A DNA stretch of 64,000 nt from Beijerinckiaceae bacterium (GCA_019745195.1 JAIETL010000021.1:1-64000), one strand, 5' to 3'. Shown: positions 9,425-19,293, counted from the stretch's first letter. Program-made: numbers and translations. The notes: generated from the letters alone by a model not told the origin.

Positions 9425-11518
9425 ATGGACATCCCGTCGTCGAACGCAGCCCTGTCGATCGCCGCCGCCATCGCGGTTCTGGCCTGCGTCGGCCTGATCG
9501 TCATGGCGATGCAGCGCGCCCGGACGATCGCGCAGGCGACGGAGCTTGCCCGCGACGTCGAGACGCTGAACGACCGGCTCTGGGCGCTGGCCGACAGCGA
9601 AGAGCGCTATCGCAGCCTGATCGAGGCGCAGGGCGACCTGATCGTACGGCGCGACGGCAACCGCATCGTCTACGCCAACGCCGCCTATGCCGCGCTGCTC
9701 GGGCTGGACGAGACCAGCGTGATCGGCGCGACCGACGAGCCCAGGCGGATCGCGCTGCGCCCGGCGGACACGCTCGACGACGGCGCGCGCGTCTTCGACG
9801 AATGCCTCGCTGCGCCCGATGGCGACGGCGTCACCGAACGCTGGATTTCCTGGGTCGAGACCGCCGTTCCGGTCGCCCATGGCAAGACTGTGCTGCAGCG
9901 CGTCGGCCGCGACATTTCGGCCCGCATCGCTAGCGAGCAGGCGCTGGTCGAAGCCCGCGCCAGGGCGGAAGGCGCCAACGAGGCCAAGTCGCGCTTCCTC
10001 GCCACCGTCAGCCACGAATTCCGCACGCCGCTCAACGGCATCCTGGGCATGGCGGACCTGCTCGACGACACGCGGCTCGACCCCGAGCAGGCCACCTATG
10101 TCCGGGCGCTGCGCACGTCGGGCGAGGCGCTGCTGGCGCTGGTCGACGATATTCTCGACTTCGCCAAGGTCGAGGCCGGCAAGCTGGAACTGGTCGAGGC
10201 GCGTTTCGATCTCGCGCTGATGGTCGAGACCGTCGCCGAACTGATGGCCCCGCGCGCCCAGGCCAAGGGGATCGAGGTGGCGACGCTGGTCTCGGCCGAT
10301 CTGCCGAGCCATATCGTCGGCGACCATGACCGTTTGCGCCAGATCCTGCTCAACCTCGTCGGCAATGCGATCAAGTTCACGCAGAGCGGCGGCGTCGGCG
10401 TCAGGCTGTCGCGGGACGCCGAGCGCCTCGTCATCACCGTCGCCGATACCGGTCCGGGCATTCCGGCCGACCGGCTCGATGCGATCTTCGAAGAGTTCGA
10501 GCAGGCCGACCAATCGGCGGCCCATCAGCACGGAGGTACAGGGTTGGGGCTCGCCATCGTGCGCCGGCTCGCGACCCTGATGGGCGGAACCGTCGATGTC
10601 GAAAGCCGGCCCGGCGAGGGCGCGGTCTTCCGGCTTGTGCTGCCGCTGGTCGCCGCCGATGCTCCGGCCAGTGCCGCGACGCCGGACTGGGGCGGCAAAC
10701 GCATGCTGCTGGTTTCGCCCGCCCCATTCAGCGCCCGGTTCCTGGCCGAAGCCATGCTCGCGACGGGCGCGACCGTCGCGCGCGCCGTGACGGCCTATGA
10801 GGCGTCGACCCTGCTCGCGAGCGCGCGTTTCGACGCCGCGCTGGTCGATCTGGCGCTCGGCGATGCGTCGGTCAAGGCGATCGCCGAGACGGCGCGCGGC
10901 CGCGGCGTGGCGGAGCGGCTCATCCTCCTGTCGCCATTGCAGCGGCGCGAATTCGGCGCGCCGGCGGCCGCCGGCTTCAACGGCTTCCTGATCAAGCCGG
11001 TCAGGGCGCGCACGCTCTATGAGCGGCTGTCACCGCGCCCGGGCCAGACGACGGTCGAAACCCCGCCGGCGGCGGACGCCCAGCCGGCAGGCCAGCCCGG
11101 GCCGCGCCTGCGCGTGCTGGTGGCCGAGGACAATGAGATCAACGCGCTGCTGGCGACGCGAACGCTCGAGCGGCTGGGCTGCTCGGCGGTGTGGGCGCGC
11201 GACGGCAAGGCCGCACTGCGGACGCTGGAAGAGAGCTTGACGCCTGATGCAGAGCCTTTCGACCTCTGCCTGCTCGACATCCGCATGCCGGAGCTGGACG
11301 GACTGTCGGTGGCGCGCTCCATCCGCGCGATCGAGGCCGGGCACGGCGGGACGAGGCTGCCGCTGATCGCGGTCAGCGCCAATGTCGCGGCCTCCGACCG
11401 CAAGGCGGCGCTGGCGGCCGGCATGGACGACTGCCTGGCCAAGCCGCTGGAACGGGCCGCGCTGGCGCGCTGGATCGGCCGGATCGGCAGCCGCCCGACG
11501 CTCGAACTGACCGGCTGA
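9425..11518 (+). CDS. Hybrid sensor histidine kinase (TM-PAS-HisKA-HATPase-REC-REC)
   Basis: [19 protein letters not shown]-box, [44 protein letters not shown]...[11 protein letters not shown]; first REC degenerate. Confidence 0.93.
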   Translation: MDIPSSNAALSIAAAIAVLACVGLIVMAMQRARTIAQATELARDVETLNDRLWALADSEERYRSLIEAQGDLIVRRDGNRIVYANAAYAALLGLDETSVIGATDEPRRIALRPADTLDDGARVFDECLAAPDGDGVTERWISWVETAVPVAHGKTVLQRVGRDISARIASEQALVEARARAEGANEAKSRFLATVSHEFRTPLNGILGMADLLDDTRLDPEQATYVRALRTSGEALLALVDDILDFAKVEAGKLELVEARFDLALMVETVAELMAPRAQAKGIEVATLVSADLPSHIVGDHDRLRQILLNLVGNAIKFTQSGGVGVRLSRDAERLVITVADTGPGIPADRLDAIFEEFEQADQSAAHQHGGTGLGLAIVRRLATLMGGTVDVESRPGEGAVFRLVLPLVAADAPASAATPDWGGKRMLLVSPAPFSARFLAEAMLATGATVARAVTAYEASTLLASARFDAALVDLALGDASVKAIAETARGRGVAERLILLSPLQRREFGAPAAAGFNGFLIKPVRARTLYERLSPRPGQTTVETPPAADAQPAGQPGPRLRVLVAEDNEINALLATRTLERLGCSAVWARDGKAALRTLEESLTPDAEPFDLCLLDIRMPELDGLSVARSIRAIEAGHGGTRLPLIAVSANVAASDRKAALAAGMDDCLAKPLERAALARWIGRIGSRPTLELTG

Positions 11519-11549
11519 CGACAACCTCAGCCCGGGCCAAGTCACCAGT

Positions 11550-11582
11550 CTGACGCAATCCTGTCGCGATCCTGTCAATTGC
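11550..11582 (+). promoter_or_regulatory. Candidate Pho (PhoB) box with three 11-nt units upstream of olsB
   Basis: CTGACGCAATC|CTGTCGCGATC|CTGTCAATTGC, matches CTGTCAT-N4-CTGTCAT spacing; 54 nt from the olsB ATG. Confidence 0.6.
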
Positions 11583-11635
11583 GCGGCGCTAGCGTTTCCG
11601 ATTGCCAGAATCGTCGGCAAAGGAACAATAGCGCC

Positions 11636-12622
11636 ATGGCGTTCGATGTTTTCCGCGGTCTGAGGCAGCCGGCAAAGAGTCTCCCGGCCAAGGCGCCTTC
11701 GGCGAATGGCCTGCCTGCGGGCCACCCGTTCCTGTCGCGGCTGCCGTTCAAGCTGATCTCCGGCGATGCGATGCGCCGGATCGGCCGCTGGCCTGCGCCG
11801 GAGGACGCGCTGACGGGGACGCTCGGCCGCTGCGGCTCGCTGGAGGTCAGGCTGGCGCGGGGGCCTTCGGAGGTCTGGCGCGCGCAGCGGCTGCGCTACC
11901 GGGTGTTCTATCAGGAGATGTCGGCCAAACCCGACGCCGTCTCGCGGATGTTCCGCCGCGACGCCGACCGGTTCGACGCCGCCTGCGATCATCTGCTCGT
12001 GATCGACCACGCGGCGCGCGGACGCTTCGGCGGGACGCGCTCCAAGGTGGTGGGCACCTATCGGCTGATGCGCCAGAGCGCGGCGAACCGGCTCGGCGGC
12101 TTCTACACGCAAGGCGAGTTCGATCTCGCGGCCCTGATCGCCCGGCATCCCGGAGCGCGCTTCCTCGAACTCGGCCGCTCCTGCGTGCTAAAGCCCTACC
12201 GCACCAAGAAGACGGTCGAGCTGCTCTGGCACGGCATCTGGGCCTATATCCGCCACCACAGGATCGACGCGATGTTCGGCTGCGCCAGTTTCGAGGGCGC
12301 CGACCCCGACGCCCTCGCCTTGCCACTGAGCTTCCTGCACCACCACGCCAGGGCCGAGGGCGACTGGAGCGCCTGCGCCCGGCCCGAGCGACATGTCGCG
12401 ATGGACCGGCTGCCGGCCGCGACGATCGACGCCAAGCTCGCGCTGAAGCAGCTCCCGCCGCTGATCAAGGGCTATCTCAGGCTTGGCGCGCGCTTCGGCT
12501 CCGGCGCGGTCATAGACCGGCAGTTCGGCACGACCGACGTGCTGGTGATCCTGCCCGTCGCCGCGATCGACCGGCGCTATGTCGACTACTATGGCGACGA
12601 GGGCCAGCGCTACGCGGCGTGA
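11636..12622 (+). CDS. olsB: L-ornithine N-alpha-acyltransferase (OlsB-like, ornithine lipid synthesis)
   Basis: LRYRVFYQEM, FDAACDHLLVIDHA, FLELGRSCVLKPYRTKKTVELLWHGIWAY, IDAMFGCASFEG, PPLIKGYLRLGA, all typical OlsB blocks. Confidence 0.88.
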   Translation: MAFDVFRGLRQPAKSLPAKAPSANGLPAGHPFLSRLPFKLISGDAMRRIGRWPAPEDALTGTLGRCGSLEVRLARGPSEVWRAQRLRYRVFYQEMSAKPDAVSRMFRRDADRFDAACDHLLVIDHAARGRFGGTRSKVVGTYRLMRQSAANRLGGFYTQGEFDLAALIARHPGARFLELGRSCVLKPYRTKKTVELLWHGIWAYIRHHRIDAMFGCASFEGADPDALALPLSFLHHHARAEGDWSACARPERHVAMDRLPAATIDAKLALKQLPPLIKGYLRLGARFGSGAVIDRQFGTTDVLVILPVAAIDRRYVDYYGDEGQRYAA

Positions 12623-12628
12623 CGCCAT

Positions 12629-12708
12629 CGTCATTGCGAGCGCAGCGAAGCAATCCAGCCGTCTCGCTCTACGTCTCCTGGATTGCTTCGCTGCGCTCGC
12701 AATGACGG
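12629..12708. repeat. Palindromic repeat family A, copy 2
   Basis: CGTCATTGCGAGCGCAGCGAAGCAATCCAG...CTGGATTGCTTCGCTGCGCTCGCAATGACGG between convergent genes. Confidence 0.9.
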
Positions 12709-12715
12709 GAGAGCG

Positions 12716-13582
12716 TCACTCGCCGCTTTCGGCCAACGCCGTCAGCGCCTCGCGATAGCTCGGATAGCGGAAGGCGTAGCCCAGTTCCCGCTTCGCCAGC
12801 GCATTCGAGACGCGCTTGTTCTCGCCATAGAAACTCGCTGCCATCGGCGACAATTTCGACGCGTCGTAAGGCTGCTCGGGCGGCGGCTCGACGCCGATCA
12901 GTCCGGCGGCGAAGGTGACGACATCCTGCGGCGGAGCCGGCTCGTCGTCGGTGACATTGTAGACCGCGCCGTTGCGGGGCCGCGCCAGCGAGGCCAGCAG
13001 CACGCCGGCGATGTCTGCGACATGGATGCGGTTGAAGACCTGGCCCAGCTTGACCAGCCTGCGCGCCGTGCCCTCGCGCAGGTTGACGATGGCGTTGCGG
13101 CCCGGGCCGTAAATGCCGGATAACCGGAAAATCTGCACGGCCTTGCCGGTGCGCCGCCCGAAGGCGAGCCAGGCCTCGTCGGTCTCTAGCCTGAGCTTTG
13201 AGCGGGCATAGCCGGGCCGGGTTTCGGCCGTCTCGTCGATCCACGCGCCGCCATGGTCGCCATAGACGCCAATGGTCGAGAGATAGCCGATCCAGCGCAG
13301 ATTTGGCGCGGCTTCGAGCTGGGCGGATAACGTCGCCAGCACAGGATCGCCGTCCTCGCCCGGCTGCACCGAGACCAGCACGGCATCGGCCTCCGTGATC
13401 GCGGCGGAGAGCCGCGAAGAGACGGCGAAGCCTCCAAAAACCAGCGTCGGGATGCCTTCGCCGCTGAGTTTCGCCGCCTTGTCTGCCGAGCGCACCGTGC
13501 CGGTGACCTGCCAGCCCTGCACGATCGCGGCGCGCGCGAAGAACCCGGCGGAATAGCCGAGACCGAGGATGACGAGCTTCAT
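12716..13582 (-). CDS. NAD-dependent epimerase / SDR family protein
   Basis: MKLVILGLGYSAGFFARAA..., STIGVYGDHGGAWIDE, RLSGIYGPGRNAI. Confidence 0.85.
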   Translation of the reverse strand: MKLVILGLGYSAGFFARAAIVQGWQVTGTVRSADKAAKLSGEGIPTLVFGGFAVSSRLSAAITEADAVLVSVQPGEDGDPVLATLSAQLEAAPNLRWIGYLSTIGVYGDHGGAWIDETAETRPGYARSKLRLETDEAWLAFGRRTGKAVQIFRLSGIYGPGRNAIVNLREGTARRLVKLGQVFNRIHVADIAGVLLASLARPRNGAVYNVTDDEPAPPQDVVTFAAGLIGVEPPPEQPYDASKLSPMAASFYGENKRVSNALAKRELGYAFRYPSYREALTALAESGE

Positions 13583-14718
13583 GCGGCACGATCCGGTGGG
13601 GACAAGAGGGCGAGCCATTCGTGGCGAACGGCGGCGTCGGGCTCGGCGGCGAGACGAGCGGTTGCGAGCAGGGCAGACCGGCCGGGCGCGAGCCGTGCCA
13701 GCGCCCAGACCGCCATGGCGCGGACCAGCGGCGAGATGTCGTCGAGAAGCGCCTCGGCGCTCCCGGCGAGGTCGGGCCTGCCGCTGTTGCCGATGGCGAT
13801 CAGGACATTGCGGATGAAGCGGTCGCGGCCGGTGCGCTTCACCGGCGTGCCGGCAAAAAGCGTCCTGAAGCCGGCGTCGTCCAGCGCCGCCAGTTCGGAG
13901 AGCGGGCGGGCGGCCAGATCGTCCTTTAGCGCCAGCCGCGTCTCCTGTGCGGATGCCGCGAACTTGTTCCAGGGGCAGACGGCGAGGCAATCGTCGCAGC
14001 CGAAGACGCGGTTGCCGATGCCGGGTCGAAGCTCGGCGTCGATATGGCCCTGATGCTCGATCGTCAGATAGGCGATGCAGCGGCGGGCGTCGAGTTGGTA
14101 GGGCTGGGGGAAGGCGTCGGTCGGGCAGATGGCGAGGCAGCGCCGGCAGGAGCCGCAATGGTCTTGCTCGGGCGCATCGGCCGGCAGTTCAGCCGTTGTG
14201 TAGATCGCGCCGAGGAAAAGCCAGGATCCGTGCTCGCGCGAGACCAGAACCGTGTGCTTTCCCTGCCAGCCGAGGCCGGCCGCCTGCGCCAGCGGCTTTT
14301 CCATCACCGGCGCGGTGTCGACGAAGACCTTCACGTCCACGCCGCCACGCGCCGCCAGCCGGCCGGCCACGCTCTTGAGCTTGCCCTTGATGACATCGTG
14401 ATAGTCGCGCCTGCGGGCATAGAGCGAGATCGCTGCCTTGTCGGTTTCAGCCAGGATCGCGAGCGGGTCCGAGTCCGGGGCGTAGCTCATGCCGAGCATG
14501 ACGACCGAGCGCACCTCGCTCCAGAGCGCCTGCGGGGCGGCGCGTTCGGCGACGCGCTCGGCCATCCAGCCCATCTCGCCGTGATGGCCGGCGGCGAGCC
14601 ATTCACGGAGTTGGGCGGGAGCATCGGGGATCGAGTCGGCTGCGGCGATGCGGGCGACGGAGAAACCTTCGGACAAGGCCCGCTCGACCACCGCCTGTTT
14701 CAGGCGCTCGCCCGACAT
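13579..14718 (-). CDS. queG: tRNA epoxyqueuosine(34) reductase QueG
   Basis: CGSCRRCLAICPTDAF and CDDCLAVCPWNKFA 4Fe-4S motifs; VDTAPVMEKPLAQAAGLGWQGKH. Confidence 0.95.
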   Translation of the reverse strand: MSGERLKQAVVERALSEGFSVARIAAADSIPDAPAQLREWLAAGHHGEMGWMAERVAERAAPQALWSEVRSVVMLGMSYAPDSDPLAILAETDKAAISLYARRRDYHDVIKGKLKSVAGRLAARGGVDVKVFVDTAPVMEKPLAQAAGLGWQGKHTVLVSREHGSWLFLGAIYTTAELPADAPEQDHCGSCRRCLAICPTDAFPQPYQLDARRCIAYLTIEHQGHIDAELRPGIGNRVFGCDDCLAVCPWNKFAASAQETRLALKDDLAARPLSELAALDDAGFRTLFAGTPVKRTGRDRFIRNVLIAIGNSGRPDLAGSAEALLDDISPLVRAMAVWALARLAPGRSALLATARLAAEPDAAVRHEWLALLSPPDRAA

Positions 14719-14737
14719 GATGCCTTTGGACCCCGAG

Positions 14738-14839
14738 CCCTCATCCTGAGGAGAAGCCGCAGGCTTCGTCTCGAAGGATGCTCCAGAGCGCGCTGGATGA
14801 TCCTTCGAGACGGCGCTGCGCGCCTCCTCAGGATGAGGG
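14738..14839. repeat. Palindromic repeat family B, copy 1
   Basis: CCCTCATCCTGAGGAGAAGCCGCAGGCTTCGTCTCGAAGGATG...ATCCTTCGAGACGGCGCTGCGCGCCTCCTCAGGATGAGGG; homologous to 58917..59019. Confidence 0.9.
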
Positions 14840-14855
14840 CTGTGGGTGTCGGCCT

Positions 14856-15548
14856 TCAAAAATCCAGGTCGTCGTAATGGGCGCTCGGGGCCATTCCCGG
14901 CACGCGGTCCGCCAGCAGCGGCCGGAAGCTCGGCCGGGATTTGATCCTCGCATACCATGCGCGCGCGGCCTCGTCCTCGTCCCAGGGCACGTCGCCGAGA
15001 TAGTCGACGCAGGAGAGATGCGCCGCGGCGGCGAGATCGGCATAGCTCAGATCGGGCCCGGCCAGCCAGTTCCGCTTGGCGGTGAGCCACGCGATGTAGC
15101 GCAGATGATAGCGCACATTGGCGCGCCCCGCGCGGATCGCGCCCATTTCGGGCGGGCCGCCGCCCTCCTCGCGCCCCATGAAGCGCTTCATCACCTTTTC
15201 CAGCACGAGCGGGCCGGTGATCTCGGCGTCGAACTTGCCGTTGAACCAGTCGAGCAGGCGGCGGACCTCGACGCGCTCGGCGGGCCCGTCTGGCATCAGC
15301 CGATTCTGGCCGAGCGCCAGCCCGCGCGTCTCGTCGAGATATTCGGCGATGACGCCCGCGCCGGGCACCGCAAGGCCCGAATCCTCGCGGAAGACGGGCG
15401 TCGTTCCGGCCGGGTTCATCTCCAGGAACTCGCGCCGGCGCTCCCAGACGCGCTCCTCGACGAGATCGGCCTCAAGGCCGAACTCGGCCAGGACGAGCCG
15501 GACGAAACGCGAATGCGGACACAGCGGATAGTGGTGAAGCGTCGCCAT
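14856..15548 (-). CDS. Glutathione S-transferase family protein
   Basis: MATLHHYPLCPHSRFVRLVLAEFGLEADLVEE..., thioredoxin-fold N-terminus. Confidence 0.88.
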   Translation of the reverse strand: MATLHHYPLCPHSRFVRLVLAEFGLEADLVEERVWERRREFLEMNPAGTTPVFREDSGLAVPGAGVIAEYLDETRGLALGQNRLMPDGPAERVEVRRLLDWFNGKFDAEITGPLVLEKVMKRFMGREEGGGPPEMGAIRAGRANVRYHLRYIAWLTAKRNWLAGPDLSYADLAAAAHLSCVDYLGDVPWDEDEAARAWYARIKSRPSFRPLLADRVPGMAPSAHYDDLDF

Positions 15549-15705
15549 GGCACTCTTGAAACAGGCGGATGCGGCGCAAGCGGGGCCGAGGGAGAAGCGT
15601 GGCGCGGTCATGCGCGAGACGCGTGATGTCGGCGCCTGCTATAGTCCCGAGACTGCCGGCTCACAAGCCGCCGCCCCGTCTCCGCTTCGATTTGACCCGG
15701 TCGTC

Positions 15706-15732
15706 TTGGCGAAGTGGTAACCAATTCGCAAA
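15706..15732. promoter_or_regulatory. Near-perfect 27-nt inverted repeat upstream of uppP (possible operator)
   Basis: TTGGCGAAGTGGTAACCAATTCGCAAA. Confidence 0.4.
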
Positions 15733-15813
15733 GAGGCTGGGCGCAAGAGATAGGCCGGTTTACCTCTCCCGAGGCCGACCCGGCTGCGCCTACCCGTCCC
15801 AGAGACCCTCGCC

Positions 15814-16611
15814 ATGGAAAACCTGTTCGAAGCGATCGTGCTCGGCATCGTCGAGGGGCTGACGGAGTTTCTCCCCGTCTCCTCGACCGGGCATCTGCTG
15901 CTGCTCGGGCATTTCCTCGGCTTCGAATCGAACGGCAAAACCTTCGAGGTACTGATCCAGCTCGGCGCGATCCTGGCGATCATGCTGGTCTATTTCCGCC
16001 GCCTGCTCGACATCGCGCTCAGGCTGGGTTCGGACCCCGCCGCGCGGCGCTTCGTCATTGGCGTGCTCGTCGCCTTTCTGCCGGCCGCGCTGATTGGAGC
16101 CGTGCTGCACGGCTTCATCAAGAGCGTGCTGTTCAATCCGTTCCTGGTCTGCTGTTCGCTGATCGCAGGCGGGCTCGTGCTGATGGTGGTCGACGAGCTC
16201 GAGCTCGAGGTCAAGCACAGCGACGCCACGGCCTTCCCGCTCTCGATGTATGTCAAGATCGGCTTCATCCAGTGTCTTGCGATGATCCCCGGCGTCTCGC
16301 GCTCGGGCTCGACCATCGTCGGCGCGATGCTGCTGGGGGCGAGCAAGCGCTCGGCGGCCGAGTTCTCCTTCTTCCTCGCCATGCCGACCATGGCCGGGGC
16401 CTTCGCCTACGACCTGCTCAAGAACTACAAGATCCTGACCTTCGACGACACGATGCTGATCGTGGTCGGCTTCGTGGCGGCTTTCCTGTCGGCGCTGGTC
16501 GTGGTCCGCGTCTTCCTCGACTATGTCTCGAAGCGGGGTTTCGCGCTCTTCGCCTGGTGGCGGATCATCGTCGGGCTGTTCGGGCTGGCGGGGTTGTGGA
16601 TCGTGGGCTGA
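15814..16611 (+). CDS. uppP: Undecaprenyl-diphosphatase
   Basis: [19 protein letters not shown] and [10 protein letters not shown] motifs. Confidence 0.96.
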   Translation: MENLFEAIVLGIVEGLTEFLPVSSTGHLLLLGHFLGFESNGKTFEVLIQLGAILAIMLVYFRRLLDIALRLGSDPAARRFVIGVLVAFLPAALIGAVLHGFIKSVLFNPFLVCCSLIAGGLVLMVVDELELEVKHSDATAFPLSMYVKIGFIQCLAMIPGVSRSGSTIVGAMLLGASKRSAAEFSFFLAMPTMAGAFAYDLLKNYKILTFDDTMLIVVGFVAAFLSALVVVRVFLDYVSKRGFALFAWWRIIVGLFGLAGLWIVG

Positions 16612-16623
16612 CAGCTCCGGCAG

Positions 16624-18336
16624 TCAATGCGGCCCGGTCTCGCTTAGCGTCGGCGCGGGGCTCGGCCGCGCGCCGGGCAGCGAGCCGGTCTGGCGCTCGA
16701 TCATGCGGTGGACCACCGGCGGAACCGGGCCCTTGTGCAGGGCGCGGACGCGCTCGCCGATCTCGGCGTCGGCCTGCGTGACGCGCTGGTTCTGGCGGAC
16801 ATATTCGACCCAGGTCGGGCTGTCGTAACGCTCGATCCAGAGTTCGGCATTGGTCAAATCGCGCAGCAGCGCCCAATGCCGCGCGCCGTCGCGGCGGCGG
16901 ATACGACGGCGCTCGGCCATCGCGCTCAGGAAGGCGACGACGTCCTCCTCGGCGATAACGTATTCGATCGTGACGATGACCGGGCCGCTGCGCGGCTCGA
17001 TATCGACCGCGACCTTGGGTTCGCGCCAGCGGCTGAGCGGATCGAGATTCAGCGCCTCCAGCGGCGGCAGCGCATAGCGCAGGCCGAGCGCAGCGCCGGC
17101 GAGCAATGTGAAAGCCGCGACGAGAAGCGTCTGCTCGGTGCCGATCTGGAGGATCGCCCGGCCCCAGACCCAGCTCCCCAGCGCCATGCCGCCGAACGCG
17201 CCCATCTGGTAGAGCGCCAGCGCCCGGCCGACGACCCAGCGCGGGGCCGAGAGCTGCACGGTGGCGTTGAAGGTCGAGAGGGTCATCACCCAGCACCCGC
17301 CGGTGACGCAGAGCGCCGGCATGGTCAGCCAGAGGCTGGTGCTGACCGCCATCACCGCCACGGCGACGGCGAAGGCGGCGAAGGTCAGCCGCACCAGCGC
17401 CTCGGTGGTCAGCATCCGGCGCAACCGCGCGCTCAGGAACGCGCCGGCGACCGCGCCGGCTCCGAATGCGCCCAGAAGCACGCCGAAGACCAGCGGGCCG
17501 CCCTTGACCAGATCGCGCGCGACCAGCGGCAGCAGCGCCAGCACGACGATGCCGCCAAAGCCGAAGGCGAAGGCGCGCAGGATGACGCTGCGGATGTTGG
17601 GCGACATCGCGACATAGCGCAGGCCGGCGCTCATCGCGATCCAGAGCGTCTCGCGCGGCAGAAGCCGCTCGACCTTGGGCGGCGTCCAGCGCCAGAGCAC
17701 GGCGAGCAGCGCGACGTAACTCACGGCGTTGATGGCGAAAGCGGCAAACGCGCCCGACGCCGCCACGATCGCGCCGCCGATGGCGGGGCCGACGCTGCGG
17801 GCGATGTTGAAGGCGACGCTGTTCAGCGTCACGGCGGCCGGCACGTCCTGCCGCGGAACCATGTCGCCGACCGAGGACTGCCAGGCCGGGTTGTTCAGCG
17901 CCGTGCCGCAGCCGAGCAGGAAGGTGAAGGCGAGCAGGGTCCAGGGCGTCAGCCAGCCGAACCAGGCGAAGACGGCGAGCATGATCGAGACACAGAACAT
18001 GAAGAACTGCGCCGTCAGCATGATCCTGCGGCGGTCGTAATTGTCGGCGATCGCGCCCGCCGCCAGCGAGAACAGCATGATCGGCAGCGTGGTCGAGGCC
18101 TGTACCAGCGCGACGAGATCGGCGGAGGCGGCGATCGCCGTCATCAGCCAGGAAGCGCCTACGGCTTGGATCAGGCCGCCGAAATTGGAGGCGAGGCTGG
18201 CGAACCAGACCGCGCGGAAGACCGGCTGGCGCAAAGGCACGAAGGGCGAGGCCCGTTCCGGCAGCGCGACACCCTCGGCCGCGAGTTCGGCGGCTGCGAC
18301 GTCCTCGACCGGCTGGGCTTTGAGATCGGCAGGCAT
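16624..18336 (-). CDS. MFS transporter (MFS_3 / DUF894 family)
   Basis: FRAVWFASLASNFGGLIQAVGASWLMT, FLLGCGTALNNPAWQSSVGDMVPRQDVPAAVTLNSVAFNIARSVGPAIGG, C-terminal monooxygenase-like tail. Confidence 0.92.
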   Translation of the reverse strand: MPADLKAQPVEDVAAAELAAEGVALPERASPFVPLRQPVFRAVWFASLASNFGGLIQAVGASWLMTAIAASADLVALVQASTTLPIMLFSLAAGAIADNYDRRRIMLTAQFFMFCVSIMLAVFAWFGWLTPWTLLAFTFLLGCGTALNNPAWQSSVGDMVPRQDVPAAVTLNSVAFNIARSVGPAIGGAIVAASGAFAAFAINAVSYVALLAVLWRWTPPKVERLLPRETLWIAMSAGLRYVAMSPNIRSVILRAFAFGFGGIVVLALLPLVARDLVKGGPLVFGVLLGAFGAGAVAGAFLSARLRRMLTTEALVRLTFAAFAVAVAVMAVSTSLWLTMPALCVTGGCWVMTLSTFNATVQLSAPRWVVGRALALYQMGAFGGMALGSWVWGRAILQIGTEQTLLVAAFTLLAGAALGLRYALPPLEALNLDPLSRWREPKVAVDIEPRSGPVIVTIEYVIAEEDVVAFLSAMAERRRIRRRDGARHWALLRDLTNAELWIERYDSPTWVEYVRQNQRVTQADAEIGERVRALHKGPVPPVVHRMIERQTGSLPGARPSPAPTLSETGPH

Positions 18337-18373
18337 GAGCCAAGGGTTAGAGGCTCAGGCGGGCGCTGCCAAC

Positions 18374-18394
18374 CTCGCTCCTCAGGATGAGGGC
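18374..18394. repeat. Half copy of palindromic repeat family B overlapping the msrQ stop codon
   Basis: CTCGCTCCTCAGGATGAGGGC equals the right arm of 14738..14839. Confidence 0.6.
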
Positions 18395-19293
18395 TGATCC
18401 GCGACCGGCGAAACTGCAGCCCGCCGCCCGCGCGGCTGCCTTGCCGCCGGGGCGCGCCAGGCGTGCAGCCCCGCGACGACGAGACCCGTCAGCGCGACCC
18501 AGTGGCCCGGCCGCAGGAAGGCCAAGTCCTGATAGGCCACGACGTCGAGATTGGCTTGAAACACCATCCAGGCCGATACGCCGGTGGTCAGCGCGTACCA
18601 GGCGGTTTCGCAGATCGCGGTCGCGAGGCCCGTGGCGAGCGCGGCGGCGACCAGCACCGGCGTGGAAAAACCGATTTTCCAGCGGGCGAGCCCGCGATAG
18701 ACGAGCAGCAGGGCGAAGAGCCCGTTCATCAGCGCCGGCTCGGTGACGTCGATCTTCGACTGCAGCGCGAAATGCAGCAGGCTCAGGCCCGTGATCAGAT
18801 AGACGAGATTGTGCAGGCGCTGCCAGTTCTTCGTCCCCATGCGCCGGATCATGCCGTCGGTCGAGGTGACGCCAAGCGCGACCAGCCCCGTCAGCGCCAC
18901 GATTCCGACCGTGAGATAGAAGCGCTTGATGATCTCGGAGACGATCAGCCCCCAGTCGAAGGCGAGATCGATGCAGTAGAGCATCAGATGAGCGGCCGCA
19001 TAGGCGAGCGCGGAGAGACCGAGCATGCGGCGCACGCCGATCAGCTTGCCCCAGTCGAGAATCTTCCGCAGCGGCGAGACGGCCAGCGTGATCAGCAAAA
19101 GCCGCATCGCCTCCGTGCCGGTGTCGTGGACGGCGCGGGTCCAGGGTTTGGAGCCGAGCTGGTGCGTCCATGCCTGCCAGACCAGGATCAGCGCCGGGAC
19201 GACGACGAGCGCTAAGGCGGCCGCGCGCAGCGCGGAAAAGCGGCCCTGCCGGTCGAGCCAGGGCAGATAGCTGTTCAGGCTGGCAGTCGCCAT
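18382..19293 (-). CDS. msrQ: MsrQ-like heme-binding ferric-reductase transmembrane protein
   Basis: WTRAVHDTGTEAMRLLLITLAVSPLRKI, RRMLGLSALAYAAAHLMLYC, WQRLHNLVYLITGLSLLHF. Confidence 0.88.
   Translation of the reverse strand: MATASLNSYLPWLDRQGRFSALRAAALALVVVPALILVWQAWTHQLGSKPWTRAVHDTGTEAMRLLLITLAVSPLRKILDWGKLIGVRRMLGLSALAYAAAHLMLYCIDLAFDWGLIVSEIIKRFYLTVGIVALTGLVALGVTSTDGMIRRMGTKNWQRLHNLVYLITGLSLLHFALQSKIDVTEPALMNGLFALLLVYRGLARWKIGFSTPVLVAAALATGLATAICETAWYALTTGVSAWMVFQANLDVVAYQDLAFLRPGHWVALTGLVVAGLHAWRAPAARQPRGRRAAVSPVADQPSS

Noticed and set aside
15700-15760. tRNA-like D-arm sequence GGCGAAGTGGTAAC upstream of uppP
   Set aside because: No acceptor stem, anticodon arm or GGTTCGAATCC T-arm follows at proper spacing.
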